DNA from: Mycobacterium sp. 852002-50816_SCH5313054-b
GTDB lineage: Bacteria; Actinomycetota; Actinomycetes; Mycobacteriales; Mycobacteriaceae
Direction of reading: 5' to 3'
Length of the DNA stretch: 64,000 nt
Assembly (NCBI RefSeq): GCF_001667185.1
Contig: NZ_LZIC01000131.1
Location: 1 to 64,000 of the forward strand
How positions within the stretch are numbered: the stretch's first letter is position 1; the number at the start of each line of letters is the position of its first letter. The translations under genes and the position numbers were made by a program. The notes under the pieces were generated by a model. It was not told where the DNA came from and ran no database searches. It saw only the letters and a program-made list of their open reading frames with translations. Below are positions 7,511 through 18,478 of the stretch, piece after piece.

Positions 7511-8274
7511 GCGGGCACTCGTTCCTCCAGCGGCCGCCGCACAAGGGTCGCGAACACCAGGCCTATCGTCGCCCACAACACCAGCTGAGTAGCCAGAGCA
7601 AGCAGCCTGAATTCGTACAGGACGTCGGCGGGAAAACCCGGATAGACGATCGCACCGGAGGCGTCGCGCACCGGTTGCGGAGTCTCGTCGGTGCTCGGCA
7701 GCAGCGCCAGCACCACCGCGACCGTCGCGACATAGGCGCCCGCCGCGAGCAGTCGCCCGTTCCATGCGCCGAACCGGGCGGTCAGCCCCCGCGCCGACCA
7801 CACCGCGGCGATGGCCAGCGCCACCGACGCCAGCACCGCCACCAGATACCAGCCGGTGCGCGCCCCGATCGTGTCCGACTGGCCCACCGCGGGCGGGTTC
7901 GGCGGATATTTCACGAACGGCAGCAGGTACACCGCAACGAAGGCGGCCGTCGCCAACAGCAGCGAAAGCCGGCGTGGTGCAACGTCTCCCGCGCGCGGGA
8001 CAACCACGCAGAACACGACGCCGAACAGCGCGCCCATCGCGACGCCGAAGATCAGGACGCCGAACCCCAGTCCCGCATTGGACTGCACTCCGCGACTGAA
8101 CAACTCGGCGCCGTGCTCGTGCACGCCATGGGCGTCCAGCGCGTCGGCGCGTCCGTCCTCGAAAGCGATCGCGCGGCCGATGACCGGTTCGGCGCACAGG
8201 CGGGCGAAGGCGAACGCCAGCACCGCGCCGATTGCACCGGCCAGCAGGCCGCGTCCGATCAGACGCTTCTCCAC
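7507..8274 (-). CDS. cbtA: Cobalt transporter subunit CbtA
   Basis: This 255-residue integral membrane protein of the CbtA family is a predicted energy-coupled cobalt uptake component typically encoded with CbtB and under B12 control. Several hydrophobic segments are evident, from GLLAGAIGAVLAFAFARLC at the N-terminus to LVLWATIGLVFATL near the end. A His-bearing loop (DALDAHGVHEHGAEL) lies between the first two. The GTG start at 8274 lies 4 bp after the cbtB stop. It presumably forms the permease, with CbtB as metal-binding partner, in the cytoplasmic membrane. Confidence 0.85.
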   Translation of the reverse strand: MEKRLIGRGLLAGAIGAVLAFAFARLCAEPVIGRAIAFEDGRADALDAHGVHEHGAELFSRGVQSNAGLGFGVLIFGVAMGALFGVVFCVVVPRAGDVAPRRLSLLLATAAFVAVYLLPFVKYPPNPPAVGQSDTIGARTGWYLVAVLASVALAIAAVWSARGLTARFGAWNGRLLAAGAYVATVAVVLALLPSTDETPQPVRDASGAIVYPGFPADVLYEFRLLALATQLVLWATIGLVFATLVRRPLEERVPA

Positions 8275-8278
8275 GCGA

Positions 8279-8494
8279 TCAGTGGCAGGGGAAGCCGAGC
8301 AGATGCCGGGCATCGTGCACGAACTCGTGCACGTGCGAATCGCCGCCGAACAACGACACAGCCCCCTGGTCGACGCCGACGAAGTACAGCGCCAGCAGCG
8401 CCAGGAAGGCGGTCGCCGCCAACCACACCGCGGCGCTCGCCGCCGCCAGGTCGACCGACCGGATCCGGGTACGGGTCGTCGGGAGATTGGGCAT
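8279..8494 (-). CDS. cbtB: Cobalt transporter subunit CbtB
   Basis: This 71-residue CbtB-family protein has one transmembrane segment (AAVWLAATAFLALLALYFVGV) and a short exposed tail rich in His (SHVHEFVHDARHLLGFPCH), the characteristic metal-binding end of the family. The ATG is preceded by GGAAGGAGC. It is the first gene after the cobalamin riboswitch and is followed after 4 bp by cbtA. Confidence 0.88.
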   Translation of the reverse strand: MPNLPTTRTRIRSVDLAAASAAVWLAATAFLALLALYFVGVDQGAVSLFGGDSHVHEFVHDARHLLGFPCH

Positions 8495-8499
8495 TGTCT

Positions 8500-8640
8500 G
8501 CTCCTTCCGGGATGTCGCGTCCCGCTTGGGGATGGGTGACGGGCTCCGGGTCTGACTGTGACAGTGGCGCGACCGTTCTGGAGTTTCACCAGAATTCCGG
8601 GTTGCCGTCGCTGGTCAGTGTAGACGGGGGGTCAATGCTG
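8500..8640 (-). ncRNA. Cobalamin riboswitch upstream of cbtB
   Basis: The minus strand between the YbjQ gene and cbtB carries the conserved cobalamin-aptamer core. GGTGAAACTCC (8590-8580) is followed by the B12 box GCGCCACTGTCACAG at 8570-8556. Complementary G/C segments lie on either side, and GGAAGGAGC is close to the ATG, so control at translation initiation is plausible. Cobalamin binding would turn off the cobalt importer. The core is seen in the sequence; the outer limits given are approximate. Confidence 0.88.
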
Positions 8641-9012
8641 CGGCGCCGCGGAGCCGTAGCCGAGCTCGCCCGCGGTGTACTTGGCGGCGTCGGTGACCGG
8701 GACCGCTTGGACCGCGGTGCCATAGGCGCAGATCTCGGTCCACACGTCGCCGATCTCGGTGGTGTCGAACCGCATCGCGACGATCGCGTTGCCACCGCGA
8801 TTGCGCGCCTCGGCGATCAGGCGTCCCATCGCCTCGTTGCGGCTCTCGGCGAGATTCTTGGTCATGCCGGCCAGCTCGCCGCCGAACATCGCCTTGAAGC
8901 CCGCGCCCATCTGGGAGAAGGCGTTTCGCGAGCGGACGGTCAACCCGAACACTTCGCCGCAGACGCGCTGGATTTCCCAGCCCGGAAGGTCGTTGGTCGT
9001 CACGATCAGCAC
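8632..9012 (-). CDS. YbjQ-family (UPF0145) protein
   Basis: This 126-residue YbjQ/heavy-metal-binding-domain protein has the family pattern: LIVTTNDLPGWEIQRVCGEVFG at the start, a central helix (AESRNEAMGRLIAEA), GGNAIVAMRFDTTEI and a closing ICAYGTAVQAV strand. Members form small oligomeric barrels of unknown biochemical role. The GTG at 9012 gives the family length. It lies between the riboswitch operon and clpC1 and is separated from clpC1 by a strong terminator, so it has its own promoter. Confidence 0.8.
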   Translation of the reverse strand: MLIVTTNDLPGWEIQRVCGEVFGLTVRSRNAFSQMGAGFKAMFGGELAGMTKNLAESRNEAMGRLIAEARNRGGNAIVAMRFDTTEIGDVWTEICAYGTAVQAVPVTDAAKYTAGELGYGSAAPQH

Positions 9013-9032
9013 AGGCGGGCCCCTTACATGCG

Positions 9033-9072
9033 AAACGGGCGGTTAATCCCGTCAGAGATTAACCGCCCGTTT
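9033..9072 (-). terminator. Intrinsic terminator after clpC1
   Basis: A perfect 16-bp stem, AAACGGGCGGTTAATC (9033-9048) with GATTAACCGCCCGTTT (9057-9072), encloses an 8-nt loop. It starts 10 bp beyond the clpC1 stop and ends in TTT on the minus strand. Confidence 0.85.
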
Positions 9073-9082
9073 GCTGCGATCG

Positions 9083-11617
<2,535 letters not shown>

Positions 11618-11839
11618 CGGTGGTTACCTGCTCTCCCTCACCATCGGTACAGCTGGGGCATCGCGTACCTGCCATCCACTGTAATGGTCGGCCCGCCGGG
11701 GTTCCTAACGTTGCGGTGGCTGGCGATCAGGCCGCATACCCCCGTTAGCGCAGAGCCGTAACAGGTAAACGAGGAAAATCGCCAAAGCGTTTCCCGTGAG
11801 GGCCGGCGATCATTCCGCCGCCAGCGAAATTGAAAACAA

Positions 11840-11872
11840 CCGGCGCCCAGGCCTGCGGGGCCCGGGCGCCGG
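11840..11872 (-). terminator. Intrinsic terminator after lsr2
   Basis: CCGGCGCCC (11840-11848) pairs with GGGCGCCGG (11864-11872). On the minus strand the hairpin is followed by TTGTTTTC, a U-rich tail. A second small inverted repeat, TAAGCGG-T-CCGCTTA (11873-11887), overlaps the lsr2 stop codon. Confidence 0.75.
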
Positions 11873-11884
11873 TAAGCGGTCCGC

Positions 11885-12223
11885 TTAGGTGGCCGCGTGG
11901 AACGCGTCGATGACGTCGGCGGGGATGCGACCGCGCGTCGACACGTTGTGCCCGTTGCGGCGGGCCCACTCGCGGATCGCGGCGCTCTGCTCGCGGTCGA
12001 TGGCCCCACGTCCACGTCCCGAGCCGGAACGCCCGCGCCGACGACCGCCGACACGGCGTCCCGCCGCTACCCATTGCTTCAAATCGTTGCGCAGTTTCGC
12101 GGCATTCTTGGACGAAAGATCAATCTCGTAGGTCACCCCGTCAAGCCCGAATTCAACCGTTTCGTCGGCCGCGCCCGCACCGTCGAAATCATCGACCAAG
12201 GTGACGGTCACTTTTTTCGCCAT
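11885..12223 (-). CDS. lsr2: Nucleoid-associated silencer Lsr2
   Basis: This 112-residue H-NS-like protein binds AT-rich DNA in the minor groove and silences horizontally acquired genes. The N-terminal oligomerisation half (KKVTVTLVDDFDGAGAADETVEFGLDGV...) and the C-terminal DNA-binding domain with its RGR AT-hook-like core (NGHNVSTRGRIPADV) are intact, joined by a basic Gly/Arg linker. It sits between lysS and clpC1 as in M. tuberculosis. The 113 bp upstream holds its own promoter, with a short direct repeat TGAGCAGTT in the leader. In this window the most AT-rich stretch, at 30.42-30.57 kb, would be a natural target. Confidence 0.97.
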   Translation of the reverse strand: MAKKVTVTLVDDFDGAGAADETVEFGLDGVTYEIDLSSKNAAKLRNDLKQWVAAGRRVGGRRRGRSGSGRGRGAIDREQSAAIREWARRNGHNVSTRGRIPADVIDAFHAAT

Positions 12224-12336
12224 TAGCTTACCCTCGCGTTTCGTCCTGAGCAGTTGCTGAGCAGTTCGGATTCACTCCCCAAGACACCAATCTGCCATAA
12301 GAACGCAGGATACTCAATCCGGACGCAACGGGTAAC

Positions 12337-13836
12337 TCAACCGGAGTGCGGTCGAACAATCGGGAACAAAACTGTCTCTCTAATTGACAGGCCGGTCAAA
12401 GTCATCAGCAACCGATCGATACCCATTCCGGTTCCGGTGCACGGCGGCATCCCGTACTCGAGCGCGGCGAGAAAGTCTTCGTCGAGCACCATGGCCTCGT
12501 CGTCGCCGGCCGCCGCGGCGCGGGCCTGCGCAGCGAACCTCTCGCGCTGCACGACCGGGTCGTTGAGTTCGGAATACCCGGTGGCCAGCTCGACCCCGCG
12601 CAGGTACAGGTCCCACTTCTCGGTGACACCGGGAATGCTGCGGTGCTGGCGCGTCAAAGGTGTTGTCTCGACAGGGAAATCCTTGACGAAGGTGGGAGCG
12701 GTGAGCGCGTTGCCCACGGCGTGCTCCCACAGTTCCTCGACGAGCTTGCCGTGCCCGTAGCCGCGGTTCTCGGGGATCTCCACCCCGAGCCGATTTGCGA
12801 TGGCCCACAGCCTGTCGACCGTCGTCTCGGGCGTGATCTCCTCACCGAGCGCCGCCGACAGCGACGGATACATTTGTATCGACGCCCATTCTCCGTCTAT
12901 GTCGTAGACGCTGCCGTCTGGCAACGGGAGTTGTCGAGTTCCGATGGCCTCGTCGGCCACCTCTTGAATAAGCTCGCGTGTGACGATCGCTGAATCGTCA
13001 TAGGTTCCGTAGGTCTGGTAGGTCTCCAACATCGAAAATTCTGGAGAATGCGTCGAATCGGCCCCTTCGTTTCGGAACACGCGATTTAGCTCGAAGACCC
13101 TGTCGAATCCGCCGACGATGCAGCGCTTGAGGAACAGTTCCGGCGCGATCCGCAGGTAGAGATCGATGTCGAGCGCATTGGAATGGGTGATGAACGGCCG
13201 GGCCGCGGCGCCACCGGCCAGCGTCTGCAACATAGGCGTTTCGACTTCGAGAAACCCGCGCCGTTCCATCGCGTTGCGTATCGCGCGGATGACGGCGATT
13301 CTCTGCCGGGCCACCGACCGGGCCTGAGGGCGGACGATGAGGTCGACGTAGCGCTGCCGCACCCGCGACTCTTCGTTCATCTCCTTGTGCGCGACGGGCA
13401 GCGGGCGCAGCGACTTGGCCGCCATCCGCCAGGAATCCGCCAGCACGGACAACTCGCCGCGCCGCGAGCTGATCACGTTGCCGTGCACGTAGACGATGTC
13501 ACCCAGGTCGACGTCGGTCTTCCACGCGTCGAGCGCCTGCTGCCCCACCTTGTCGAGGCTGATCATCACCTGCAGGGTGGTGCCATCGCCGTCCTGGAGT
13601 GTCGCAAAGCACAATTTCCCGGAATTGCGCGCGAAGATGACGCGGCCCGCGACGCCGACGATGTCGTCGGTGGCGGTGTCGGTCGGCAGGTCGGGGTGGG
13701 CGGCGCGCACCTCGGCCAGGGTGTGGGTGCGCTCGATGGCGACCGGGTAAGGGTCGCACCCCTCCTCCAGCAGGCGAGCGCGCTTGTCCCGGCGGATCCG
13801 GAACTGCTCGGGAAGGTCGGGGTCGGCTTCGCTCAC
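12337..13836 (-). CDS. lysS: Lysyl-tRNA synthetase LysS
   Basis: This 499-residue class II synthetase charges tRNA-Lys. It has an N-terminal OB-fold anticodon domain (VGVAGRVIFARNSGKLCFATLQDG) and the catalytic motifs: motif 2 around FRNEGADSTHSPEFSMLE and motif 3 GTGMGIDRLLM. The GTG at 13836 (MSEADPDLPEQF) gives a length close to the remembered 505-residue M. tuberculosis enzyme. The motif 2 loop reads ADSTHSPEF rather than the common ISVRHNPEF, which appears to be usual for mycobacterial LysS. It is the last gene of the pantothenate block, 53 bp after coaX. Confidence 0.95.
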   Translation of the reverse strand: MSEADPDLPEQFRIRRDKRARLLEEGCDPYPVAIERTHTLAEVRAAHPDLPTDTATDDIVGVAGRVIFARNSGKLCFATLQDGDGTTLQVMISLDKVGQQALDAWKTDVDLGDIVYVHGNVISSRRGELSVLADSWRMAAKSLRPLPVAHKEMNEESRVRQRYVDLIVRPQARSVARQRIAVIRAIRNAMERRGFLEVETPMLQTLAGGAAARPFITHSNALDIDLYLRIAPELFLKRCIVGGFDRVFELNRVFRNEGADSTHSPEFSMLETYQTYGTYDDSAIVTRELIQEVADEAIGTRQLPLPDGSVYDIDGEWASIQMYPSLSAALGEEITPETTVDRLWAIANRLGVEIPENRGYGHGKLVEELWEHAVGNALTAPTFVKDFPVETTPLTRQHRSIPGVTEKWDLYLRGVELATGYSELNDPVVQRERFAAQARAAAAGDDEAMVLDEDFLAALEYGMPPCTGTGMGIDRLLMTLTGLSIRETVLFPIVRPHSG

Positions 13837-13889
13837 GACGTGCCAGCTTAATTGACGGGGCATCGAGCCTGCGCCGACGGCGACGACCG

Positions 13890-14714
13890 TCAGCGGGCGG
13901 TCTTGAGCCGACCGCGCTGGGCGTCCCGGTTGCGTTCGAAGACCAGCTGCAGTCCGTGCAGCGTCAGGTGTTGGTCGTAGTGGCTGACGGTGTGCAGCTC
14001 GGGCAGCAGCAGGGGCGCGGTATGGCCGGTCGCCACGACCGCGACCTGATCGCCCAGGGCGTCGGCGAAGCCGTCCACGTCCTCGCGGACGCGCTGGACC
14101 AAGCCGTCGACCAGCCCGGCGAACCCGAACACCGCGCCGGCCTGCATGCATTCGACGGTGTTCTTGCCGACCACCGAACGGGGCCGGGTCAATTCGACGC
14201 GACGCAGCGCGGCGGAGCGGGCCGCGGCGGCATCGGAGGACACCTGCACGCCGGGGGCGATGGCGCCGCCGAGAAACTCGCCCTTGGCCGACACGACGTC
14301 CACGCAGATCGAGGACCCGAAATCGATGACGATGGCCGCCGTGCCGAACTTGTGAAACGCCGCCAGGCAGTTGACGATGCGGTCGGCGCCCACTTCTTTC
14401 GGATTGTCGACCAGCAGGGGAATCCCGGTACGCACACCCGGCTCGATGAGCACGTGCGGCACCGACGGCCAGTACTGATCGAGCATCACCCGCACCTCGT
14501 GCAGCACCGACGGAACGGTCGACAGCGCGGCGGCGCCGGTGAGGCGCTCGGAATCGTCGCCGATCAGGCCGTCGATCGTCAGCGCCAGTTCATCCGCGGT
14601 GGCCTCTGATTCGGTGCGGATCCGCCAGTGCTGCACGACTTTTGCGTGCTCCTTGGATCCGGATATCAGTCCGACGACGGTATGGGTGTTGCGGACGTCG
14701 ATGGCCAGCAGCAC
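13890..14714 (-). CDS. coaX: Type III pantothenate kinase CoaX
   Basis: This 274-residue ASKHA-fold kinase phosphorylates pantothenate, the first committed step to CoA. The signature blocks are present: the N-terminal phosphate loop LLAIDVRNTHTVVGL, the pantothenate-binding GADRIVNCLAA and the core VIDFGSSICVDVV with GGAIAPGV. The first motif reads DVRNT rather than DVGNT. It starts 2 bp after panD, so panC-panD-coaX make a continuous pantothenate-to-4'-phosphopantothenate unit. Mycobacteria also have the type I kinase CoaA elsewhere; CoaX activity in M. tuberculosis is reported to be dispensable. Confidence 0.93.
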   Translation of the reverse strand: MLLAIDVRNTHTVVGLISGSKEHAKVVQHWRIRTESEATADELALTIDGLIGDDSERLTGAAALSTVPSVLHEVRVMLDQYWPSVPHVLIEPGVRTGIPLLVDNPKEVGADRIVNCLAAFHKFGTAAIVIDFGSSICVDVVSAKGEFLGGAIAPGVQVSSDAAAARSAALRRVELTRPRSVVGKNTVECMQAGAVFGFAGLVDGLVQRVREDVDGFADALGDQVAVVATGHTAPLLLPELHTVSHYDQHLTLHGLQLVFERNRDAQRGRLKTAR

Positions 14715-14716
14715 GG

Positions 14717-15136
14717 CTACCGCGCGCCGATCCGCGGGTCCAACAGCTCCGCCGCGTCGGCCGGCACGAAGGCCGGGTCGTGCCCGAGGTCGATCGGCTT
14801 GTTGTCGGCGTCGACGAAGACGATCCGCGGGCGGTAGGCGCGCGCCTCCGCCTCCTCCATCGTCCCGTAGGCGATCAGGATCACCAGGTCACCCGGGTGC
14901 ACCAGATGCGCTGCGGCGCCGTTGATTCCGATCACCCCGGTGCCGCGTTCGCCGGTGATCGCGTAGGTGACCAGGCGGGCACCGTTGTCGATGTCGACGA
15001 TGGTGACCTGTTCGCCCTCGAGCAGGTCGGCGGCTTCCATCAAGTCGGCGTCGATGGTCACCGAGCCGACGTAGTGCAGGTCGGCCTGCGTGACGGTGGC
15101 GCGATGGATCTTCGACTTCAGCATCGTCCGTAACAT
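14717..15136 (-). CDS. panD: Aspartate 1-decarboxylase PanD
   Basis: This 139-residue proenzyme makes beta-alanine from aspartate. Self-cleavage at Gly24-Ser25 (LHYVGSVTIDADL) generates the pyruvoyl group. Tyr58 in RLVTYAITGERG is the conserved catalytic residue. I choose the ATG at 15136 because GGAGGA lies 6 nt upstream and the length equals that of M. tuberculosis PanD; its A is shared with the panC stop (TGATG). The C-terminal tail (FVPADAAELLDPR) is the region where pyrazinamide-resistance changes are known in M. tuberculosis, and it is intact. Confidence 0.95.
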   Translation of the reverse strand: MLRTMLKSKIHRATVTQADLHYVGSVTIDADLMEAADLLEGEQVTIVDIDNGARLVTYAITGERGTGVIGINGAAAHLVHPGDLVILIAYGTMEEAEARAYRPRIVFVDADNKPIDLGHDPAFVPADAAELLDPRIGAR

Positions 15137-16062
15137 CAATTCCTCCAATGTGATTGGGCGAGTTCGTCCGGCCCAGCGGTGCCGGCGAGGTTTCCGATCT
15201 GGATTGAGACATTGTCGAGCAGCCTGGTGCTGCCGAGCCTGGCCGCGACCAGCAACCGGCCGGATCCGTTATCCCGCAACGGCGCAAGGTCGGCGTCGCG
15301 CAGCTCGAGGTAATCGACCACGAGGCCGGGCGTCGCTTCGAGCACCGCGCGCGCCGCGTCCAGCGCGGCCCGGGCGCCGGAGGTCGCGGCGTGCGCTCCG
15401 GCCGTCAGCGCCGCCGAAAGCGCCACGGCCAATTCGCGCTGCGTCGCGTCCAGGTAGCGGTTGCGCGAGGACATCGCCAGCCCGTCGTGTTCGCGCACCG
15501 TCGGGACGCCGACGACGGCCACGTCGAAGTTCAGGTCGGCGACCATCTGGCGGATCATCACCAGCTGCTGATAATCCTTCTCGCCGAAGTAAACCCGGTC
15601 AGGACGCACGATCTGCAGCAGTTTGCACACCACCGTGAGCACGCCGGCGAAATGGGTCGGCCGCGGGCCGCCCTCGAGCTCGGCGGCCAGCGGGCCGGGC
15701 TGCACGGTGGTGCGCAGCCCGTCGGGATACATCGCCGCAGCGGTCGGCGCGAAGACGATCTCGACGCCTTCGCCGCGCAGCAGCGCCAGGTCGTCGTCGA
15801 GGGTGCGGGGGTAGGCGTCGAGGTCTTCGCCGGCCCCGAACTGCAGGGGGTTGACGAAGATCGAGACCACCACCACGGCACCGGGCACGCGCTTGGCGGC
15901 ACGCACCAGCGCCAGGTGCCCCTCGTGCAGCGCGCCCATCGTGGGTACCAGCGTCACCCGGCGGCCGGTGTGGCGCAGTGCGCGGCTGACGTCTGTGACG
16001 TCACGCGGCGCCGAGTACACGTTGAGCGCACCCGGTTTGAAGGCGGGCTTGTGTGCGGTCAT
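15136..16062 (-). CDS. panC: Pantothenate synthetase PanC
   Basis: This 308-residue enzyme joins pantoate and beta-alanine with ATP to give pantothenate. Family signatures are visible: PTMGALHEGHLALVRAA (with the HxGH ATP motif), VSIFVNPLQFGAGEDLDAYPR, FGEKDYQQLVMI and the KMSKS-like loop MSSRNRYL. The ATG overlaps the preceding stop by ATGA and its own stop overlaps panD, so supply of beta-alanine and its use are coupled. Cytosolic homodimer by family. Confidence 0.96.
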   Translation of the reverse strand: MTAHKPAFKPGALNVYSAPRDVTDVSRALRHTGRRVTLVPTMGALHEGHLALVRAAKRVPGAVVVVSIFVNPLQFGAGEDLDAYPRTLDDDLALLRGEGVEIVFAPTAAAMYPDGLRTTVQPGPLAAELEGGPRPTHFAGVLTVVCKLLQIVRPDRVYFGEKDYQQLVMIRQMVADLNFDVAVVGVPTVREHDGLAMSSRNRYLDATQRELAVALSAALTAGAHAATSGARAALDAARAVLEATPGLVVDYLELRDADLAPLRDNGSGRLLVAARLGSTRLLDNVSIQIGNLAGTAGPDELAQSHWRN

Positions 16063-16985
16063 CGCGCCAGCACCGCCACGACGTCCTCGGGGGCGTGCGC
16101 GCGCTGGGCGGTCCGCAGGGCGTTGACCCGGTAGGCCTGGGCCAGCTCCGGCTCGACCTCTGCGAGCGCGGCGAGATGCTCGGCGACCGCAGCCGCGTCG
16201 CCACGGGCGACCGGGCCGGTGAGCGCGGCCTGCCCGCGCTGCAGGGTGTTCTCCAGCGCCGCCCGGGCCAGCGGCCCGACAATGCGTTCGGCGAGGCCCC
16301 CCGGCTGATCGTCGACGGTCTGTTGGCCGAGCAGTTCGCTGCCGCGCAGCGCGGCCCGCAGCGCCTCGAGCGCGTCGGCGATCACCGTCACGATGTGGTT
16401 GCCGGCGTGCGCCAGCGCGGCGTGGTACAGGACGCGGGCGTCCTCGCGGACGCAGAACGGCTCCCCGCCCATCTCGAGGACCAGCGACTGCCCGATCGCG
16501 TACCCGACGTCGTCCGCCGCGGTGATCGCGAAGCAGGTGTCGGGCAGCCGGCTGATGTCCTCGTCGGAACCGGTGAACGTCATCGCCGGGTGAATCGCCA
16601 GCGGGATGCAGCCGTCGTGGGCCAGCGGTGCCAAGATGCCGACGCCGTTGGCGCCGGACGTGTGCACCACGATGGTGCCCGGCCGCACGGCCGACGTCGC
16701 CGCCAGGCCCGACACCAGGCCGGCGAACTCGCTGTCCGGGACGGCCAGCAGCAGCAGTTCGGCGTTGGCGGCCACGTCCGGCGGCGCTACCACCGGCGTC
16801 TCGGGCAACCGGCGCTGCGCCCGCTGGCGCGACACCCTCGAGACGCCGCTGCACGCCACAACGACGTGGTCGGCGCGCTCCAGCGCGACACCGAGCGCGG
16901 AGCCCACCCGGCCGGCGGAGATGATTCCCACCTTGAGCCTGGCCGGGCGCAGTCCGTCGAACTGCCCCATCGCAGACGACCTCAC
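16059..16985 (-). CDS. Rossmann-like/DUF2520 protein, possible ketopantoate reductase (Rv3603c type)
   Basis: This 308-residue protein has an N-terminal Rossmann domain (KVGIISAGRVGSALGVALE) and a C-terminal DUF2520 helical domain (ALAHAGNHIVTVIADAL). The architecture resembles 6-phosphogluconate-dehydrogenase-like reductases, and the family includes PanG-type ketopantoate reductases. Its position directly before panC, with an ATGA overlap, supports provision of pantoate; the reaction is inferred. An internal ATG six codons in (MGQFDGLRPARLK) is a possible alternative start. Confidence 0.8.
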   Translation of the reverse strand: MRSSAMGQFDGLRPARLKVGIISAGRVGSALGVALERADHVVVACSGVSRVSRQRAQRRLPETPVVAPPDVAANAELLLLAVPDSEFAGLVSGLAATSAVRPGTIVVHTSGANGVGILAPLAHDGCIPLAIHPAMTFTGSDEDISRLPDTCFAITAADDVGYAIGQSLVLEMGGEPFCVREDARVLYHAALAHAGNHIVTVIADALEALRAALRGSELLGQQTVDDQPGGLAERIVGPLARAALENTLQRGQAALTGPVARGDAAAVAEHLAALAEVEPELAQAYRVNALRTAQRAHAPEDVVAVLAR

Positions 16986-17094
16986 AGCTTTCTTTTTCGT
17001 TCCGGTCCACTGCTCGGGTACCGGACGGTCACTAAGACTTTAATCGATTCATCATGCCGAGCCCAATGAAAGCCGGTGTGAGGAAGCTCCCAGC

Positions 17095-18414
17095 TCAGCC
17101 GTCACGTCGACGGCGCCGACCGCCGCCGGACGGCTCGGCCTGCAGCCTCGCCAGCAGTTCGGCCACCGACTGGCCGCCGCTCGGCGGCCCATCCGCCGAG
17201 CCCTCCGGCCCCGGCTCCAGCGGATCCGCGCCGCGATGGCGCGGGACCGGCTCCACCGACGGCGGCGGAGCCATCTGGGGTGGCGGCGGCGCGGCGGGAG
17301 GCGGCGGCATCGGATGGGGAGGCGGCGGCGCGGCGGCCGGCGCGCCGAAGTCGCGGTAGTCGGCCGAATGGCGCGCCCGCGCCCGGCCACCAGATTCGCC
17401 GTACGGCGGCGGCGGCTGCTGCGCGTGTTCGAAAGGCGAGCCGTCCAGCGTTTCCCCGGCGCCGTAGTGCCGCGCGCGACGCCCGCCCGTCGGCTCACCA
17501 CCCGGTCCGCCGGCCGACTCGGCGCCCGCCCAGTTGCCGCCCGGTGCCCCGGGAGGCAGCCACAGCCCCTGGGCGCCGGCCGGCTGCCAGTCCTGCATCT
17601 GCGGCTGCGGTTGCGGCGGCGGTGGTGGAGGCTGTTGCCGGGGATCGAATCGCGGCTCGGGCTCCGGCGGCGCCGTCATGTACGGGGGCTCCTGGGAAAC
17701 CACGTACCGGGCCTCGGGCGGGACCTCGTACTGGGCGCGCACGCGCTCGCCCGGGGACGACGGCGGCTGGCGGGGCGGCAGCAGCGGCTCCTCGGGCACG
17801 TCGATGATCGCGGCCTCGTCGGCGCGGCCGTCGCCGTGACCGGGCGGGTTGTCCCGGGTGACCGATGTCACCCGGTCGCTGGCCACCCAATCCGGGTTGC
17901 TCTCGCCGTTGCGGTCCCAGTCGCTGTAGGCGCGGGTGCGCGGCGCCTCGGTTTCGACCGTCTCCAGCGCCGGGTGGTGCTGCAGGTCGGTGTCGAACAA
18001 GATCTCCAGGCTGGTTCGCAGCGCGCTCAGCTCGGCGCGCAGCGCGGCCAGGTCGTCTTCGGCCTGCGCGCGCAGCTCGGAGGCCAGCTCGCGACGCAGC
18101 TGGGACTCCACGGTCAGCTCGTACTCGCGCCGGGCCGAGATTTCCCGATCCAGCTGCAGGTCGTAGACGAGCTTGAGGTCGCGCACCCGGGACTGGTCCG
18201 CGTCGCTTTGCCGGCGGTACAGCACCGATACGAAGGCGCCGGCGACTGCGGCCCACAGCGCCAGGATTACAGCGAGCTTGAGGAGTTCCACCCGATTGGT
18301 GAAAACCAGTGCGGAACTGGCCCCCATCGCGAGGACCAGCAACGCGGTCAAGAGCACCCACCCCGGCCTGCGGCCGCCGCGCCGCACCCGGGCGCCGCGG
18401 GACAGAACGGTCAT
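17095..18414 (-). CDS. Membrane protein with Pro-rich cytoplasmic tail (Rv3604c type)
   Basis: This is a 439-residue protein. Two transmembrane helices near the N-terminus (WVLLTALLVLAMGASSALVF and LAVILALWAAVAGAFVSVLY) are followed by a charged coiled coil (residues about 70-140, DLKLVYDLQLDREISARREYEL onward) and a long low-complexity Pro/Gly/Gln tail, ending in a short conserved peptide (SVAELLARLQAEPSGGG). It matches Rv3604c by position in the fol-pan block. Function is unknown; the coiled coil and tail suggest a scaffold. The ATG at 18414 is chosen because it begins just before the first helix. Confidence 0.75.
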   Translation of the reverse strand: MTVLSRGARVRRGGRRPGWVLLTALLVLAMGASSALVFTNRVELLKLAVILALWAAVAGAFVSVLYRRQSDADQSRVRDLKLVYDLQLDREISARREYELTVESQLRRELASELRAQAEDDLAALRAELSALRTSLEILFDTDLQHHPALETVETEAPRTRAYSDWDRNGESNPDWVASDRVTSVTRDNPPGHGDGRADEAAIIDVPEEPLLPPRQPPSSPGERVRAQYEVPPEARYVVSQEPPYMTAPPEPEPRFDPRQQPPPPPPQPQPQMQDWQPAGAQGLWLPPGAPGGNWAGAESAGGPGGEPTGGRRARHYGAGETLDGSPFEHAQQPPPPYGESGGRARARHSADYRDFGAPAAAPPPPHPMPPPPAAPPPPQMAPPPSVEPVPRHRGADPLEPGPEGSADGPPSGGQSVAELLARLQAEPSGGGRRRRRDG

Positions 18415-18478
18415 GGCCTGAGAGTACCTGCGCGAGGTCACTCCGCGTGTCGCGCGGCACCGGCGATTCTCACCGCGG

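Noticed and set aside
14717..15148. panD starting at the TTG at 15148
   Set aside because: That codon is followed at once by the GGAGGA ribosome-binding site of the ATG at 15136, which gives the normal 139-residue protein.
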